This document shows positions 34,701 through 44,593 of a stretch of DNA of 64,000 nt, piece by piece; positions within the stretch are counted from its first letter, which is position 1; every line of letters starts with the position of its first letter. The notes beneath the pieces were generated by a model. The model was not told the DNA's origin and made no database searches. It saw only the letters and a list, made by a program, of their open reading frames with translations. The stretch is from Sympetrum striolatum (Eukaryota > Arthropoda > Insecta > Odonata > Libellulidae): NCBI GenBank assembly GCA_947579665.1, contig CANPUZ010000067.1, positions 248,001 through 312,000 of the forward strand. The letters run 5' to 3'. The translations under genes were made by a program, and so were the position numbers.

Positions 34701-35590
34701 AATTAGGTATATTGATATGTAAAATCTCATGGCTGAGTCAGCTTGATACTCCAGTATCAGTTTGGACTGATTTCACGTAAATCTGATATCGAGTAGTGAA
34801 CATCATGTATTATTAGTTGAGACAAGGGTTTTGTGAAACTCTTTTTTAGTTTCCTTTCCCCCAAAAATATAGAAGTACAAAGCAAAATGGATATTTATAA
34901 CAGGTCAGATAATTTAAGTTAAAAATAATTGTTAACTGAAGACCTCTTCCTCAAGACTATAGAAAATTCCTTGCTAAAAATTATATTCATGTGATGATTT
35001 TGCTTGTTTTAGGTCTACTTACAGTTGAAGATGGTTCTCAAGACTAAAGTTTCCTTCACTCAATTTCCTATTGTGTATCATTCATTCAAAGGAGTGACGG
35101 AAGAATGGTAAAGAAGTTCATATTCATCATTCACATTATATTCAGAGATTTAAAGAAATGAACTTAAGTAATCGTGAAACTTCAGCTTAATTATGATAGA
35201 AATATTATCCTTGTACACAGCCCTTGCTTATTGCAGTAAATTAGTAAGATTAAAAAGTTGATTTAAAAAAATAAATTTCAATTGTTTAGAAATAAAGTAC
35301 AATTTAAAATGAAGTTTGATATTCATTATTTTAGTTGCATTTATTTTTGCTAAAATCAGTGTTATTCTTTTAGAACATTCAAGTTTCTAGTAAAGAGACT
35401 GACTCTCGATACAATGATTCCTATTCATCCCATCCTTGCTTTGCGGACTTGGAGTACTTCCTAACTCTTTTCACTTTTGATAATAGATGGTAGATATGCA
35501 GTTATTACACATCAAAAAACACATCTTATGATTCAAAACAATGATATAGAGAATTACAGTGATTCTCTGTTGCGTTAATATACAACATAT
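34701..35590. other. No gene recognised; downstream flank of the zinc-finger gene
   Basis: AT-rich sequence, with a putative poly(A) signal of the minus-strand gene at its high-coordinate edge (35593-35598, AATAAA on the minus strand). Confidence 0.4.
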
Positions 35591-35643
35591 CTTTTATTCT
35601 ATTAAAAAATAAAAAAATGCACCAAAGATATTCATAAAATTAT

Positions 35644-36330
35644 TTATTTTTTATGTATTGCTTCATGTAAGATCTTATACTGCCTAGTTTTGAATTTCTT
35701 ATCACAAAAGTTACAAGAAAAGGGTCTCTCATTAGAATGGATGGGAATATGTCTTCTGAGGCTACCAAATTGACTAAAGCATTTTAAACATACTTCACAT
35801 TCAAAGGGCTTTTCTTTTGTGTGAACTCTTGAGTGAATCTCCAGATAAGACTTGGTACCAAAACTTTTCCCACAAGATCTACAGGCATATCTATTACTAT
35901 GTTGGTTGGAATGTGTGTACAACCCCTGGTAATTACTGAAAATCTTACCACATATGTTGCAAGTAAACTGATTATTCTTGCTTTCCTCTCCACCCTTTGT
36001 TTCATTCCTTCTCTCTCTCATATGTATCAGCTCATGTACTTTCCTCACTTGATCATGCTTAAACCTTTTATTGCACACACAACAACCAAAAGGTCTATCA
36101 GGATAGTGAGTTCTTACATGTCTAAGCAAGTTATACTTTTGCTTAAATCTCTTTTTGCAGACATCACATGTGAGCTGTCTGTTACAACCTGAATTGGAAA
36201 ACTGGCTAGACTCCTCAGTGATCTTAGGAGTGGTTACAATGGACCTTTCCTCTTCTAAACATTCATTACCAACAGTTAATTTCCAATCCCCCATAAGCTG
36301 AGAATTCTGTATAGATGAGGTTTCATAGAA
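35644..36330 (-). CDS. C2H2 zinc-finger protein, terminal exon (six fingers)
   Basis: Probable nuclear DNA-binding protein. Exon boundary: the acceptor ttcttcttttcatttcag ends at 36331, and the exon starts FYETSSIQNSQL before the internal ATG (MGDWK) at 36294. Six C2H2 fingers in tandem: CDVCKKRFKQKYNLLRHVRTH-type, then CCVC, CNIC, CRSC, CEVC and CNFC fingers, with TGEKP-like linkers only partly kept (HTKEKPFEC, HSNERPFSC). A charged 18-residue spacer separates fingers 2 and 3. It ends HEAIHKK-stop. The exon begins in phase 0, matching the four linker exons at 42178-43105. The paralogue at 43982-44593 has the same finger number and spacing. Confidence 0.85.
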   Translation of the reverse strand, partial: FYETSSIQNSQLMGDWKLTVGNECLEEERSIVTTPKITEESSQFSNSGCNRQLTCDVCKKRFKQKYNLLRHVRTHYPDRPFGCCVCNKRFKHDQVRKVHELIHMRERRNETKGGEESKNNQFTCNICGKIFSNYQGLYTHSNQHSNRYACRSCGKSFGTKSYLEIHSRVHTKEKPFECEVCLKCFSQFGSLRRHIPIHSNERPFSCNFCDKKFKTRQYKILHEAIHKK

Positions 36331-36404
36331 CTGAAATGAAAAGAAGAATACTAATCAGTAAAAATCAATTAACAAGACAGTATAGCAACTGGCAATACAA
36401 TTCA

Positions 36405-36490
36405 TACAGAATTGTTACCATTAAACAGCGAGAGTTACCCAGATGATACAGGATATAGGATGGGAATAATTAAAAGACATAAGACTAATT
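36405..36490 (+). mobile_element. LINE family A fragment (RT C-terminal)
   Basis: aaacagcgagagttacccag then atgatacaggatataggatgggaataatt matches 55095-55145 of the family-A copy (ACAGCGAGTGTCACTCAGAT region). It lies in the intron of the zinc-finger gene just upstream of its terminal exon. Confidence 0.55.
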
Positions 36491-36594
36491 CAAAAGATCA
36501 TCGATGAATCAATGGAAGCCTATTTACATAGGAGAAATGTAGGTTTACTTAGGATCGATTTTCACAGCAGTCATGAAAAACCTACTATGTGTTT

Positions 36595-37365
36595 GTTCTC
36601 TTCAGATAAATGGCTTTGTTAAAAGAAAAATCGGTAGGAGCGAAGGTAGAAGACTTCAAAATAATTGTAATTTTAATGTTGTATTATTATCTATTGGGTA
36701 ATTACTCTGGTATCAATGTTATATTATCTATTGTGCAAGTATTTCTAAAAGTAATTCATTGCCTGAGGGAGGTATTTGGAGGTGTTTCCCTCCCCTCTTT
36801 GGGTGAATGCAATTCTTTGTAATTTAGTATTTCCCCCTATACCGCTGCCAGCAAGCCTAATGGCCTTATCACAGGGTAATTTTAATAAATTAATAAATAA
36901 AATTCGCAAGCAATGTCTCTTAGCGTTAGTTAGGACTCACTTTGAGAAATGTCAAATTAGGGATTTAGAAAAAAGTACAACAAAAGGTGATATGATTGGT
37001 AAATAATAGCTCCAATAAAAGAGAAAATGCTACTCAGATGATACAGGACGCAGCATAATAAGAATCACTAAATGATGGAAGACCAATACTGAGGATGAAT
37101 TTACTAAATAAGTTAAAGGGAATTACAGTCTCATGTGATGTAACCCATTAAATGTTACCCCCTGTAAGATGGGCTGTTCTGATATTGCAAGGAAGATTTA
37201 GGAAATAGTTGGTAGAACAATTCGTTTCAAGAATTCAGTTTTTCTACTTATGATATGTGAAAGGATTGATTAGGAAAATAGAATCAAGGTGCCTGCACTC
37301 CCTGCCACACCCCAAAAGATTGTGTTCAGGGTTCTTACATAGACAAACACAGAAACTGTCAAAAG
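36595..37365 (+). mobile_element. Decayed LINE family A 3' end
   Basis: 36610-36650 (ggctttgttaaaagaaaaat then cggtaggagcgaag) and 36910-37345 align with 54910-55420 of the family-A copy, including the 3' UTR accccctgtaag/ctccctgccacacccc blocks and the acatagaca tail. About 250 bp of unrelated sequence splits it. Small open frames here are relics of the RT C-terminus. Confidence 0.65.
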
Positions 37366-37734
37366 CAGAGATGAGTGTCATAATCTGTGAGTAAAGGATA
37401 ATTATATCTATAGCATGATTACTGACGTACTCTAGTCAACTCCTATGAAGAGATTCCTTCCTTATGCTTATTAGTCATAATAATCAGAATGTGGTTCAAA
37501 TTTTTAAGCATAGCACATTCTCAGCATTTTTTTTAGCCAAAATTGAATAGTCTGACGAATTGGCTGATGAATAATAACAATGAAGATAAAAGTAATGAAA
37601 ACTATTTAAAAATCTTACACTTCATTTTTTTATTCAAGCACACAAATAATAGATGTATGCAATTTGCCAGTTATGAAAACTATTATTTCCAAATATCTAT
37701 TATATATAGATGCTTCTCCGGATTCATTCATGTA

Positions 37735-39058
37735 CGAGGGTCATCCGGAAAGTAGTACCCGTTAGTGCCGCATGAAGTGCTGACGACGCGAGTAGCCGCT
37801 GGACAAGGTCAGATAGCTTCAGTGGTTTGTCTGCCTTCTCTGAGCCAAGTTGCGTGACGCTAGCATTGCCTGTGTTGTTTCTGTGATTGTTTACAATGTT
37901 TAAAAAAATTGAGAACGCCGCCAGTTGTGAAGTGAGGGCAGTGATTAAATTCCTCAATGCAAGAAACCTTCGCCCATGTGATATTCATCGCCAATTAAAG
38001 GAGGTGTATGGAGACAATGTAATGGACGAGTCGTCTGTTCGGCGGTGGTGTCGCAAGTTCAACATGGGGAGGGGGAACACACACGACGATGAGCATTCGG
38101 GGAGACCGTCTGTCATTACAGAGCAACTGGTGAGCTCAGTTGACGAATTCGTGAGGAACGATCAGCGCGTCACAATTGATGACATCTGTGAGCATTTTCC
38201 CAATGTTTCTCGAACAATTGTTCATGAAATTGTTAAAGACCATCTGCATTATGCAAAAATTTGTGCAACATGGGTCCCTCGCATGCTTACAGATGAGCAC
38301 AAAACCAAGCATATGGCTGCAGCACTGACGTTTTTGGGACGTTATTCTGATGAAGGAGACTCTTTCTTGACTCGCATAATTACTGGTGACGAAACATGGG
38401 TTTGTTATGCATCACCTGAGAGTAAACGACAGTCAATGGAGTGGCATCATGCTCATTCACCAAACAAACCAAAAAAATTCAAGACAGTTCTGTCCACCAG
38501 GAAACTCATGGCAACCATTTTCTGGGATCAACGAGGTGTATTGCTTATTGATTTTATGGCCCGTGGAGACACTATTAATGCCAATGCGTATTGTGAAACA
38601 TTAAAGAAATTACGGCGGGTAATACAAAATCGGCGGTGAGGTCTATTGTCTACTGGTGTCATTCTCGTTCATGACAATGCCAGGCCTCATGCAGCTGGGA
38701 TAACACAAAGACTTTTGCAGCAATTCAAATGGGAAACTTTCGACCATCCGCCGTATAGCCCGGACTTGGCCCCTTCAGATTTTCATCTCTTTACACAGCT
38801 TAAAGACTTTTTGGTGGGGAAAAGATTTGACAGCGATGAAAAGGAGTGACCCTGTATCTCAATGAGCTGGCGGCGGAGAACTATGCAGCAGGAATACAGA
38901 AACTTGTCACACGTTATGACAAATGCCTTAATTTGCTTGGAGATTATGTTGAGAAGTAGTTTAAAGAATCCTCTTTCAAATAAAATTTTTTATGTTTGTT
39001 AATATTTACTTTTGTGTCTTTATTTCACAAACAGGTACTACTTTCCGGATGACCCTCG
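37735..39058 (+). mobile_element. mariner transposon with intact TIRs
   Basis: The ends CGAGGGTCATCCGGAAAGTA and their exact inverse bound a 1324 bp element, flanked by TA on both sides (37733-37734 and 39059-39060). It encodes one mariner transposase with two lesions. It sits inside the AT-rich edge of the B-box repeat family (the same tatagatgcttctccggat edge occurs intact at 48225 and inverted near 56270). It is a dead, recent-looking copy in the intron of the zinc-finger gene. Confidence 0.9.
37896..38959 (+). pseudogene. mariner transposase, broken by one stop and one frameshift
   Basis: A DD34D cut-and-paste transposase. The start ATG at 37896 begins MFKKIENAASCEVRAVIKF. The N-terminal helix-turn-helix region includes ARNLRPCDIHRQL and SGRPSV. 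The linker WVPRMLTDEHK is typical of mariners. Catalytic residues are visible in TGDETWV, LVHDNARPHAAG and YSPDLAPSDFHLF. The frame is interrupted by an in-frame TGA at 38637-38639 (RR-stop-GLLSTG) and by a frameshift near 38845, after which TLYLNELAAENYAAGIQK continues to a TAG at 38957-38959. Total length matches the usual ~350 residues. It cannot make active enzyme. Confidence 0.9.
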
Positions 39059-39060
39059 TA

Positions 39061-40200
39061 CATACCTATATAGATAGATAGATAGATAGGATACTAATTC
39101 ACAGCCTAAACCACAAGCGTGATTTACTTGAAATTTTTACGACGTATTGGCCATAATGTATAACCTTCAGAAAAATTGCGATTTTGAACCTCAGTGTCAT
39201 GGGTTCGATTCCAGAGGGCCCCAAAGTCCCCATTTTTCCCGTTTAAATGCATTGCTTTGATTTTCAGGAATTAAAAAAAAATACTTTCCGGTTAGGTAAT
39301 GAATCGAAACTCGGGGAGCCTATATATATGGTCATGATCTATTGAAAACATAAATGACTTTTACGGAAAATATCCTGGGTTCGATGCTAGGTCGATGCAA
39401 AAAATTGGCCATTTGAAATACATTGAGGTAGATTTTCATTAATTTTTTTTAATGCACTTATCGAAATGATAGGAAGTTCTCGCTTATAAGGGAGATATAT
39501 ATTAAGCATAGTTTTATGAGAAAAATGTAGATAAGACCTTACTGTTCCTGGGTTCGATGCCAGAGCAAGTAAAAGTTTCTCTCATCAGGAATATAAGGGA
39601 AAAGTAGGACGTCATTTGAGGCAGTTGCACCTAATATTTCTGCTTGAATTTTTTCACATGGTTAAAGGATGTGATCTTCTTTAGTGATGCATAGAAAGTA
39701 TTACCAGAATGAGCCAGGTTCGAAGCCAGATGGTAAATATATCCCCCATTTAAAATGCATTGAGTTAGTTTTCATTATTTATTTTGATGTATTAATCGAA
39801 ATAATAGGAAAATCTTGCTTTGCTAGAAGATGTATATTAAGACTCGGTTTAAGAAAAAAATTAGATATTACCATGCTGTACCAGGGTTTGATGCCAAAGC
39901 ACATTAAAATTTCTCTCATAACGAATATATGGGAAAAGTAGGACGTCCTTTAGGGCAGTTGAAGCCAACATTTCTGCTTGATTTTTCACACATAGTTAGA
40001 GGTGGTGATTTGCTGTTGTACTGCATTCGACTTATCACCAGAAAGACCCTGGTTCGATGCCAGACGATTAAATTGCAGTGAATTTTAAGAATATTTTTAA
40101 TCTTTTTTTTTCTTTTTAGGACCATCCCCATATGATGCCCATATGAAATAAGTGCTGTCGATCTGCTTGCAGTATGCAAGCTACCTTTTACTTGTAATAA
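39061..40200 (+). repeat. Tandem array of ~170 bp units with GGTTCGAT-type motif
   Basis: A GATA microsatellite (39070-39090) is followed by six diverged units. Their key motif, GGGTTCGATTCCAG or a variant, lies at 39201, 39377, 39550, 39716, 39884 and 40050, spaced 166-176 bp. Inter-motif text such as aatataagggaaaagtaggacgtc is repeated. The array ends near the palindrome cttgcagtatgcaag. Homologous sequence is found at 55690-56230 and 57190-57490 (same orientation) and inverted at 50.1-53.5 kb. Non-coding. Confidence 0.7.
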
Positions 40201-40324
40201 AACACAAATAACTGATTCAATATTCTCTACCTAAATTATTCATCAGGAGAAAATATTTCAAACCATTAGACTATGAGAAGAACCCAACACTTGAAGAAGA
40301 GAACTATAAAATCAGTCCATGTTC

Positions 40325-40545
40325 AAAAAATCTGATGTGGCCAACATATGACTTTCTCCATATTTATTGAAAACAGATGCCTATGCCGGTAATATATATA
40401 AATAACTCCAAAACAATGAGTGTTAGAAAGAAAATGTTTCAAACAAAAGTTGTAGTCAAATACATTATCTATAACTTTGGTGCACAATTATATATACCTA
40501 CTTTGCATTCTGACAGAGATATGTTTGGAAAACTTAGAGTTCTGG
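40325..40545 (+). repeat. Dispersed repeat shared with 46175-46325
   Basis: aaaaaatctgatgtggccaa then catatgac, caaacaaaagttgtagtcaa and gcattctgacagagatat occur here and, in the same order, near 46.2 kb. It is probably a small non-autonomous element; ends not defined. Reading frames through it are not genes. Confidence 0.5.
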
Positions 40546-42177
40546 ATAATCAGCAACTTTTGGTTCAACTTCTTTACCACAGACAGACAGGTTCAGGAAA
40601 ACAGCAAAAACAAGCTGAATGGGCCCCAAAACATCTATTTCCCTCAAAATGTGAAAGTTCGCGAATACAATACTTTTTCTGTATCATGCATAAGAAGAAA
40701 GAAAAAGTCCCAAGGAAAAACGGACTTCAAAATAGTCTGATAGGGCCAAAAATCAAACCCTCTTCCTTTATAACATAGTAACTCCTAAACAATCAGTTAT
40801 ACAAAAATATTTATATACAAAAGTTATAGTACATTAAATGTCCATGTTTGACTTCTAAAATAAAGATAATTTGAAATATTAAATGTAATAGTAAAAGTTT
40901 ATTCTTGCTGAAAATGAAGAACTGAAGATATAATTTCTCTGTCTGCTATTTAGTTATGAGAAGTGACGTGAAGAAGTGCAATACCTTCGCCGCTGCTAAA
41001 AGAAACTGCAATCGAGTGAATAGAACTCTCACCGATTCCTAAAAGCAGGCTAAACAGACGTTATATGTGCAAAAATAGTTATATTTGATTTGTTTTATGT
41101 ACATTAGAAATACAATACGGAAAAGTTAAATTAAAGCAGGTAAGAGTTCACTGAACACAAATAAAACTCTGAACTATAGTTTCTGACTGCCGACTTGGGA
41201 ATTTTATTATGTACATGCACAATTTGTGGACATAAAGCTAAAGATTTCCAATTCTAACAGAATATCCCCATATAATACTCGAGAGAACTAACATTTCCTG
41301 TAAATTTCCTCTCATAGGACACCCTAGTAGTGATTTCCCAGATAATTCGTTTACTCGAATTCACTGTTTTTTTGTCCATCCCCTTGAAAAATGATAAATT
41401 GAGGTTCCACGGTATATAGAACTTAATCTAAGATTTTAAAGAGAAACTTGATCATGCATTGATTCATAAGTGATTTCTACCTCTCTGTAGGTTCAGGCAC
41501 AATCTAAAATCCCTATTAATCACCATCTCCTTCATTTTCTTATATTTAACAACCCCTTATGCCATCGAACAACTTTTGTCTGTCTTCCTAACTGTTTTTT
41601 CTCCTGAATCCTGCCCTCAATTACAATCTTTACCAATCCCTCTCCCCTCAGTATTTATCTCACCCATTTCTTCTGACCATTCTGAATCATTTCAATAAAA
41701 TCCCTCTCCTTCAACCATTTCTAGCACCTCAGTATTTACTTTCCTATCAACTGAACTATGAACTAAATTGCAAATTATAAAGATTAATGGACTTTTGCAG
41801 AAGGTTTATCTTTGATTTTAGAAAGCAAGAACTTATTATTAAACACGGTCAATAGTATAAGTTGCTAGCAGTAAAATAGAGAAGAGAATACTTTCTAGGT
41901 GTATTTTTGCATAATAAGTTGAAAAATAATAGACTTGAGTTATTTTGAATCAGTTTCATTGAAGAATCAATACAGATATCATAAAAAAATTAAGAAATAA
42001 CACCCAAGAATACTACTGTCCTCCTTTCCAATAAATTTTCTTGACTGAGAAACCCTTTGAAAAAATCATATTAATATTTTTTGGTGTAAAGTACTACTAT
42101 AATTATCATCATGAAGAATGGACTGTCACTTTATATGATTCAAGAATAATCTATATCAATTAATACAAGAGACTCAC
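40546..42177. other. Intronic AT-rich sequence, nothing recognised
   Basis: Lies between the B-box array and the linker exons, on the intron side of the minus-strand zinc-finger gene. No further exon with matching phase and splice sites was recognised. Confidence 0.4.
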
Positions 42178-42249
42178 CTCTTGTAATGGTTGACAAAAGA
42201 CTTCATTGCATTTTTCTTCATATTCCTCTTCAGGATGTTCCACAGGCTC
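42178..42249 (-). CDS. Linker exon of the zinc-finger gene (24 codons)
   Basis: 72 bp with acceptor ...catttgaag and donor GTGAGT. Phase 0 at both ends. Encodes the acidic EPVEHPEEEYEEKCNEVF then CQPLQE. It lies upstream of the terminal exon at 35644-36330, across a ~5.8 kb intron full of repeats. Confidence 0.65.
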
Positions 42250-42617
42250 CTTCAAATGACAATTTTAATTACAAAATTTAGTAAAACAAAATATCAACTT
42301 CATGGAATATGTAATTCCTTGCAACCAAAGCAGTATGAAATCAATAGATACATAATACATCTCATCAAATCTCTAAGGAATTCCTTTCTGAAATTTCAGC
42401 AATACATTTTTCTAAACATACCAATTCCTTCAACAGAGACAAATAATTATTTTAGGAATATTAATTTTGAAATTAAAGATAATTTATGATATTAAGATAA
42501 TTTTATGCATAATCTTTGAAATCCTATCTTCAAATATTTAGAATCCCAATAACCAATGAGAATGCAATGAAGTAAATCATAGCACAAAGGAGTATATTAT
42601 TAAATATAATCACTCAC

Positions 42618-42689
42618 CACAGCATCTGATTCATTATCATTATAGTCATCTTTGTCGGCTTCTTGAACATGCTGTGTAGCTTCAGGCAC
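42618..42689 (-). CDS. Linker exon of the zinc-finger gene (24 codons)
   Basis: 72 bp, acceptor tttttatgggatag, donor GTGAGT, phase 0 at both ends. Encodes VPEATQHVQEADKDDYND then NESDAV, acidic like the other linker exons. The alternative frames contain stops. Confidence 0.65.
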
Positions 42690-42767
42690 CTATCCCATAA
42701 AAACATTCTCTAATCATGTAAATAAGCAGAGTATTAAAACATACTACTTCATTATTATTACACCCAC

Positions 42768-42830
42768 CTTTATGACGGTCTCTGATGGCATCTCCCATTC
42801 CACAATATCAAATTCTTCCTTAATGGAGAC
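42768..42830 (-). CDS. Linker exon of the zinc-finger gene (21 codons)
   Basis: 63 bp, acceptor ttttttgtag, donor GTGGGT, phase 0 at both ends. Encodes VSIKEEFDIVEWEMPSET then VIK. The IKEE-D motif is common in acidic linkers of insect zinc-finger proteins. Confidence 0.7.
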
Positions 42831-43051
42831 CTACAAAAAATAATAACATTTTTTTAAAGAAGAAAGGTATGAACTTGGTAAAACTTTCTATGTTACCTCT
42901 TAATATGCATAAAGTTGTGGATAATGAGAGGCAGGCTCTCTCAGGCAAAACATTGCCTATTAATGAGTCAAATAATGATATTTATATATACATAAAATAT
43001 TAATAAAAATCTAGGATCAATTTTATTTTACAAATTCTAATAATTATTTAC

Positions 43052-43105
43052 CTCAGAGTTAACAGGTCTCTGCTCTATTACAACTTCAACCTCACTAGGT
43101 TCATT
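43052..43105 (-). CDS. Linker exon of the zinc-finger gene (18 codons)
   Basis: 54 bp, acceptor gttccttttacag, donor GTAAAT, phase 0 at both ends. Encodes NEPSEVEVVIEQRPVNSE. It is the most upstream exon found for this gene. No start-bearing exon was found between it and the paralogous terminal exon at 43982. Confidence 0.65.
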
Positions 43106-43299
43106 CTGTAAAAGGAACAATTTATTGTAAACAACTCTATTTATATATTTAATACATGTATTAGCTAAATTTAGGCTATAAATTTATAGTAACCACTTTA
43201 AATATATCAATTTTTTCACTTTTCATACTTGTTTCCTTAAATTTCTACCTCAATCTTTTATTTAACATGTCAGAATCATTTTTTTCTTTGATGGGGAAA

Positions 43300-43570
43300 T
43301 GAAGGGGAGCCAGCGTATATAAAGGGGAAAGGAAACATGAAATGCATTTCGACCTGAAGACGACTGCTGGAATGCGGTCGAAATGTCGTCCGACAAATAC
43401 GTGGAAGAGAACCCAAAAACCATGAATATTTCACTTGAACGCCACGGAAATCTACGAAGTTATGTAGTCTACAAACGTTCCACCAAACTGCTATCGATGT
43501 TTGGACCGTATTGATTATTACAGTATTACGAAACTTAAAAGCAATATTTAGAAACGTGGCACTCATTATA
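43300..43570 (+). mobile_element. Retroelement 3' remnant (Penelope/DIRS-type 3' motif)
   Basis: The text cgacctgaagacgactgctg then gaatgcggtcgaaatgtcgt resembles the CCTGAAGA...GAATGC..CGAAACGTCG hairpin motif found at the 3' ends of many arthropod retroelements. Frames in the segment are broken. It lies between the first linker exon of one zinc-finger gene and the terminal exon of the other. Confidence 0.35.
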
Positions 43571-43981
43571 TCGATACTTCAGACTACTCGTCATAATGGG
43601 CATAATTATCTATCCTTTCAGCATAGAGTCAGACAACGACCAACAGATCACTTGCGACTATCGTTATATGCAGTTCTCGTTATAATGGACTTCTACTGTA
43701 CGTAGTCTAATTGAGAAGACCCATAGAAAGTCGTGCTTTGTGAAGCATGGAAAATTCTATGATAGGGTAATTAATTAAAAAAGTTGCATTTCTTGGAAAT
43801 GGTTCTATTTTCTCTTTGTGTAACCTCTTTTAAGGAAGCTCTATATGCAGAAATGTGCATTGCCAAATTTTTTGCATTCAGTTTTATTAATTAAATTTTA
43901 AAATCTAATTGAATCAAAGGTAAAGGATTTACGAAATGCAGCAAACAATCATACTAACTAAGTTTTTTTCTTCACTATTTA

Positions 43982-44593
43982 TTAGCAGTCTTCTAATAAG
44001 AAGCACATGATTATGCGAAAGGGACAAACATAGCCAGTAAGAATTTCATTTTTTCTCAAATGATATAATGCATGTTGAGTCTTATCTTGCTTTCTCTTGA
44101 ATCTCTTTTCACAAATATCACAGACATATGGTCTCTCAGAAGAATGACAAAGCAAATGGTCATTCAGATTACCCTTTTGATTAAAACATTTTAAGCATAA
44201 TTTGCATTCAAAGGGCTTCTCTTTTGTATGAGTTCTTAAGTGTGCCCTAAGAGCAGAATTATCCCCAAAACATTTTCCACAAGAGCTACATTTATATTTA
44301 TAACTATGCAAATTAGAATGTCTACTTAGCCCAATTTTAGAATTAAAATTCTTTGCACATAAGTCACAAGAATACAGCATTTTTTTGGCTCCCTTTTTAC
44401 TTTTTCCAGAATTAATTTCGTCTCTAAGATGTATGAGCTCGTGTTTATACCTCACAAAATCCTGCTTAAAAGTTTTATCACATTTACTACATCTAAAAGG
44501 TCTTACATCATCATGGACCCTAACATGGTTGCCCAAATTCTGCTTTGTTTTAAAAGTTTTTTTACATACATCACAAATAAACCTGCTCTTCCT
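43982..44593 (-). CDS. Second C2H2 zinc-finger terminal exon (six fingers)
   Basis: Paralogue of 35644-36330. The acceptor agcccctctttctaag gives an exon starting in phase 0 as RKSRFICDVCKKTFKTKQNL; the frame has no ATG near its start, so upstream exons are needed. Six C2H2 fingers (CDVC, CSKC, CDLC, CSSC, CKLC, CDIC) with the same inter-finger spacing as the other exon, including a charged spacer after finger 2 and HTKEKPFEC before finger 5. It differs by a 20-odd-residue hydrophobic-rich tail after finger 6 (LRKNEILTGYVCPFRIIMCF...). An AATAAA overlaps the stop codon. It is either a tandem duplicate gene or an alternative 3' exon of the same locus. Confidence 0.8.
   Translation of the reverse strand, partial: RKSRFICDVCKKTFKTKQNLGNHVRVHDDVRPFRCSKCDKTFKQDFVRYKHELIHLRDEINSGKSKKGAKKMLYSCDLCAKNFNSKIGLSRHSNLHSYKYKCSSCGKCFGDNSALRAHLRTHTKEKPFECKLCLKCFNQKGNLNDHLLCHSSERPYVCDICEKRFKRKQDKTQHALYHLRKNEILTGYVCPFRIIMCFLLEDC

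Noticed and set aside
35833..36192. 119-codon plus-strand frame
   Set aside because: Antisense shadow of the C2H2 zinc-finger exon.
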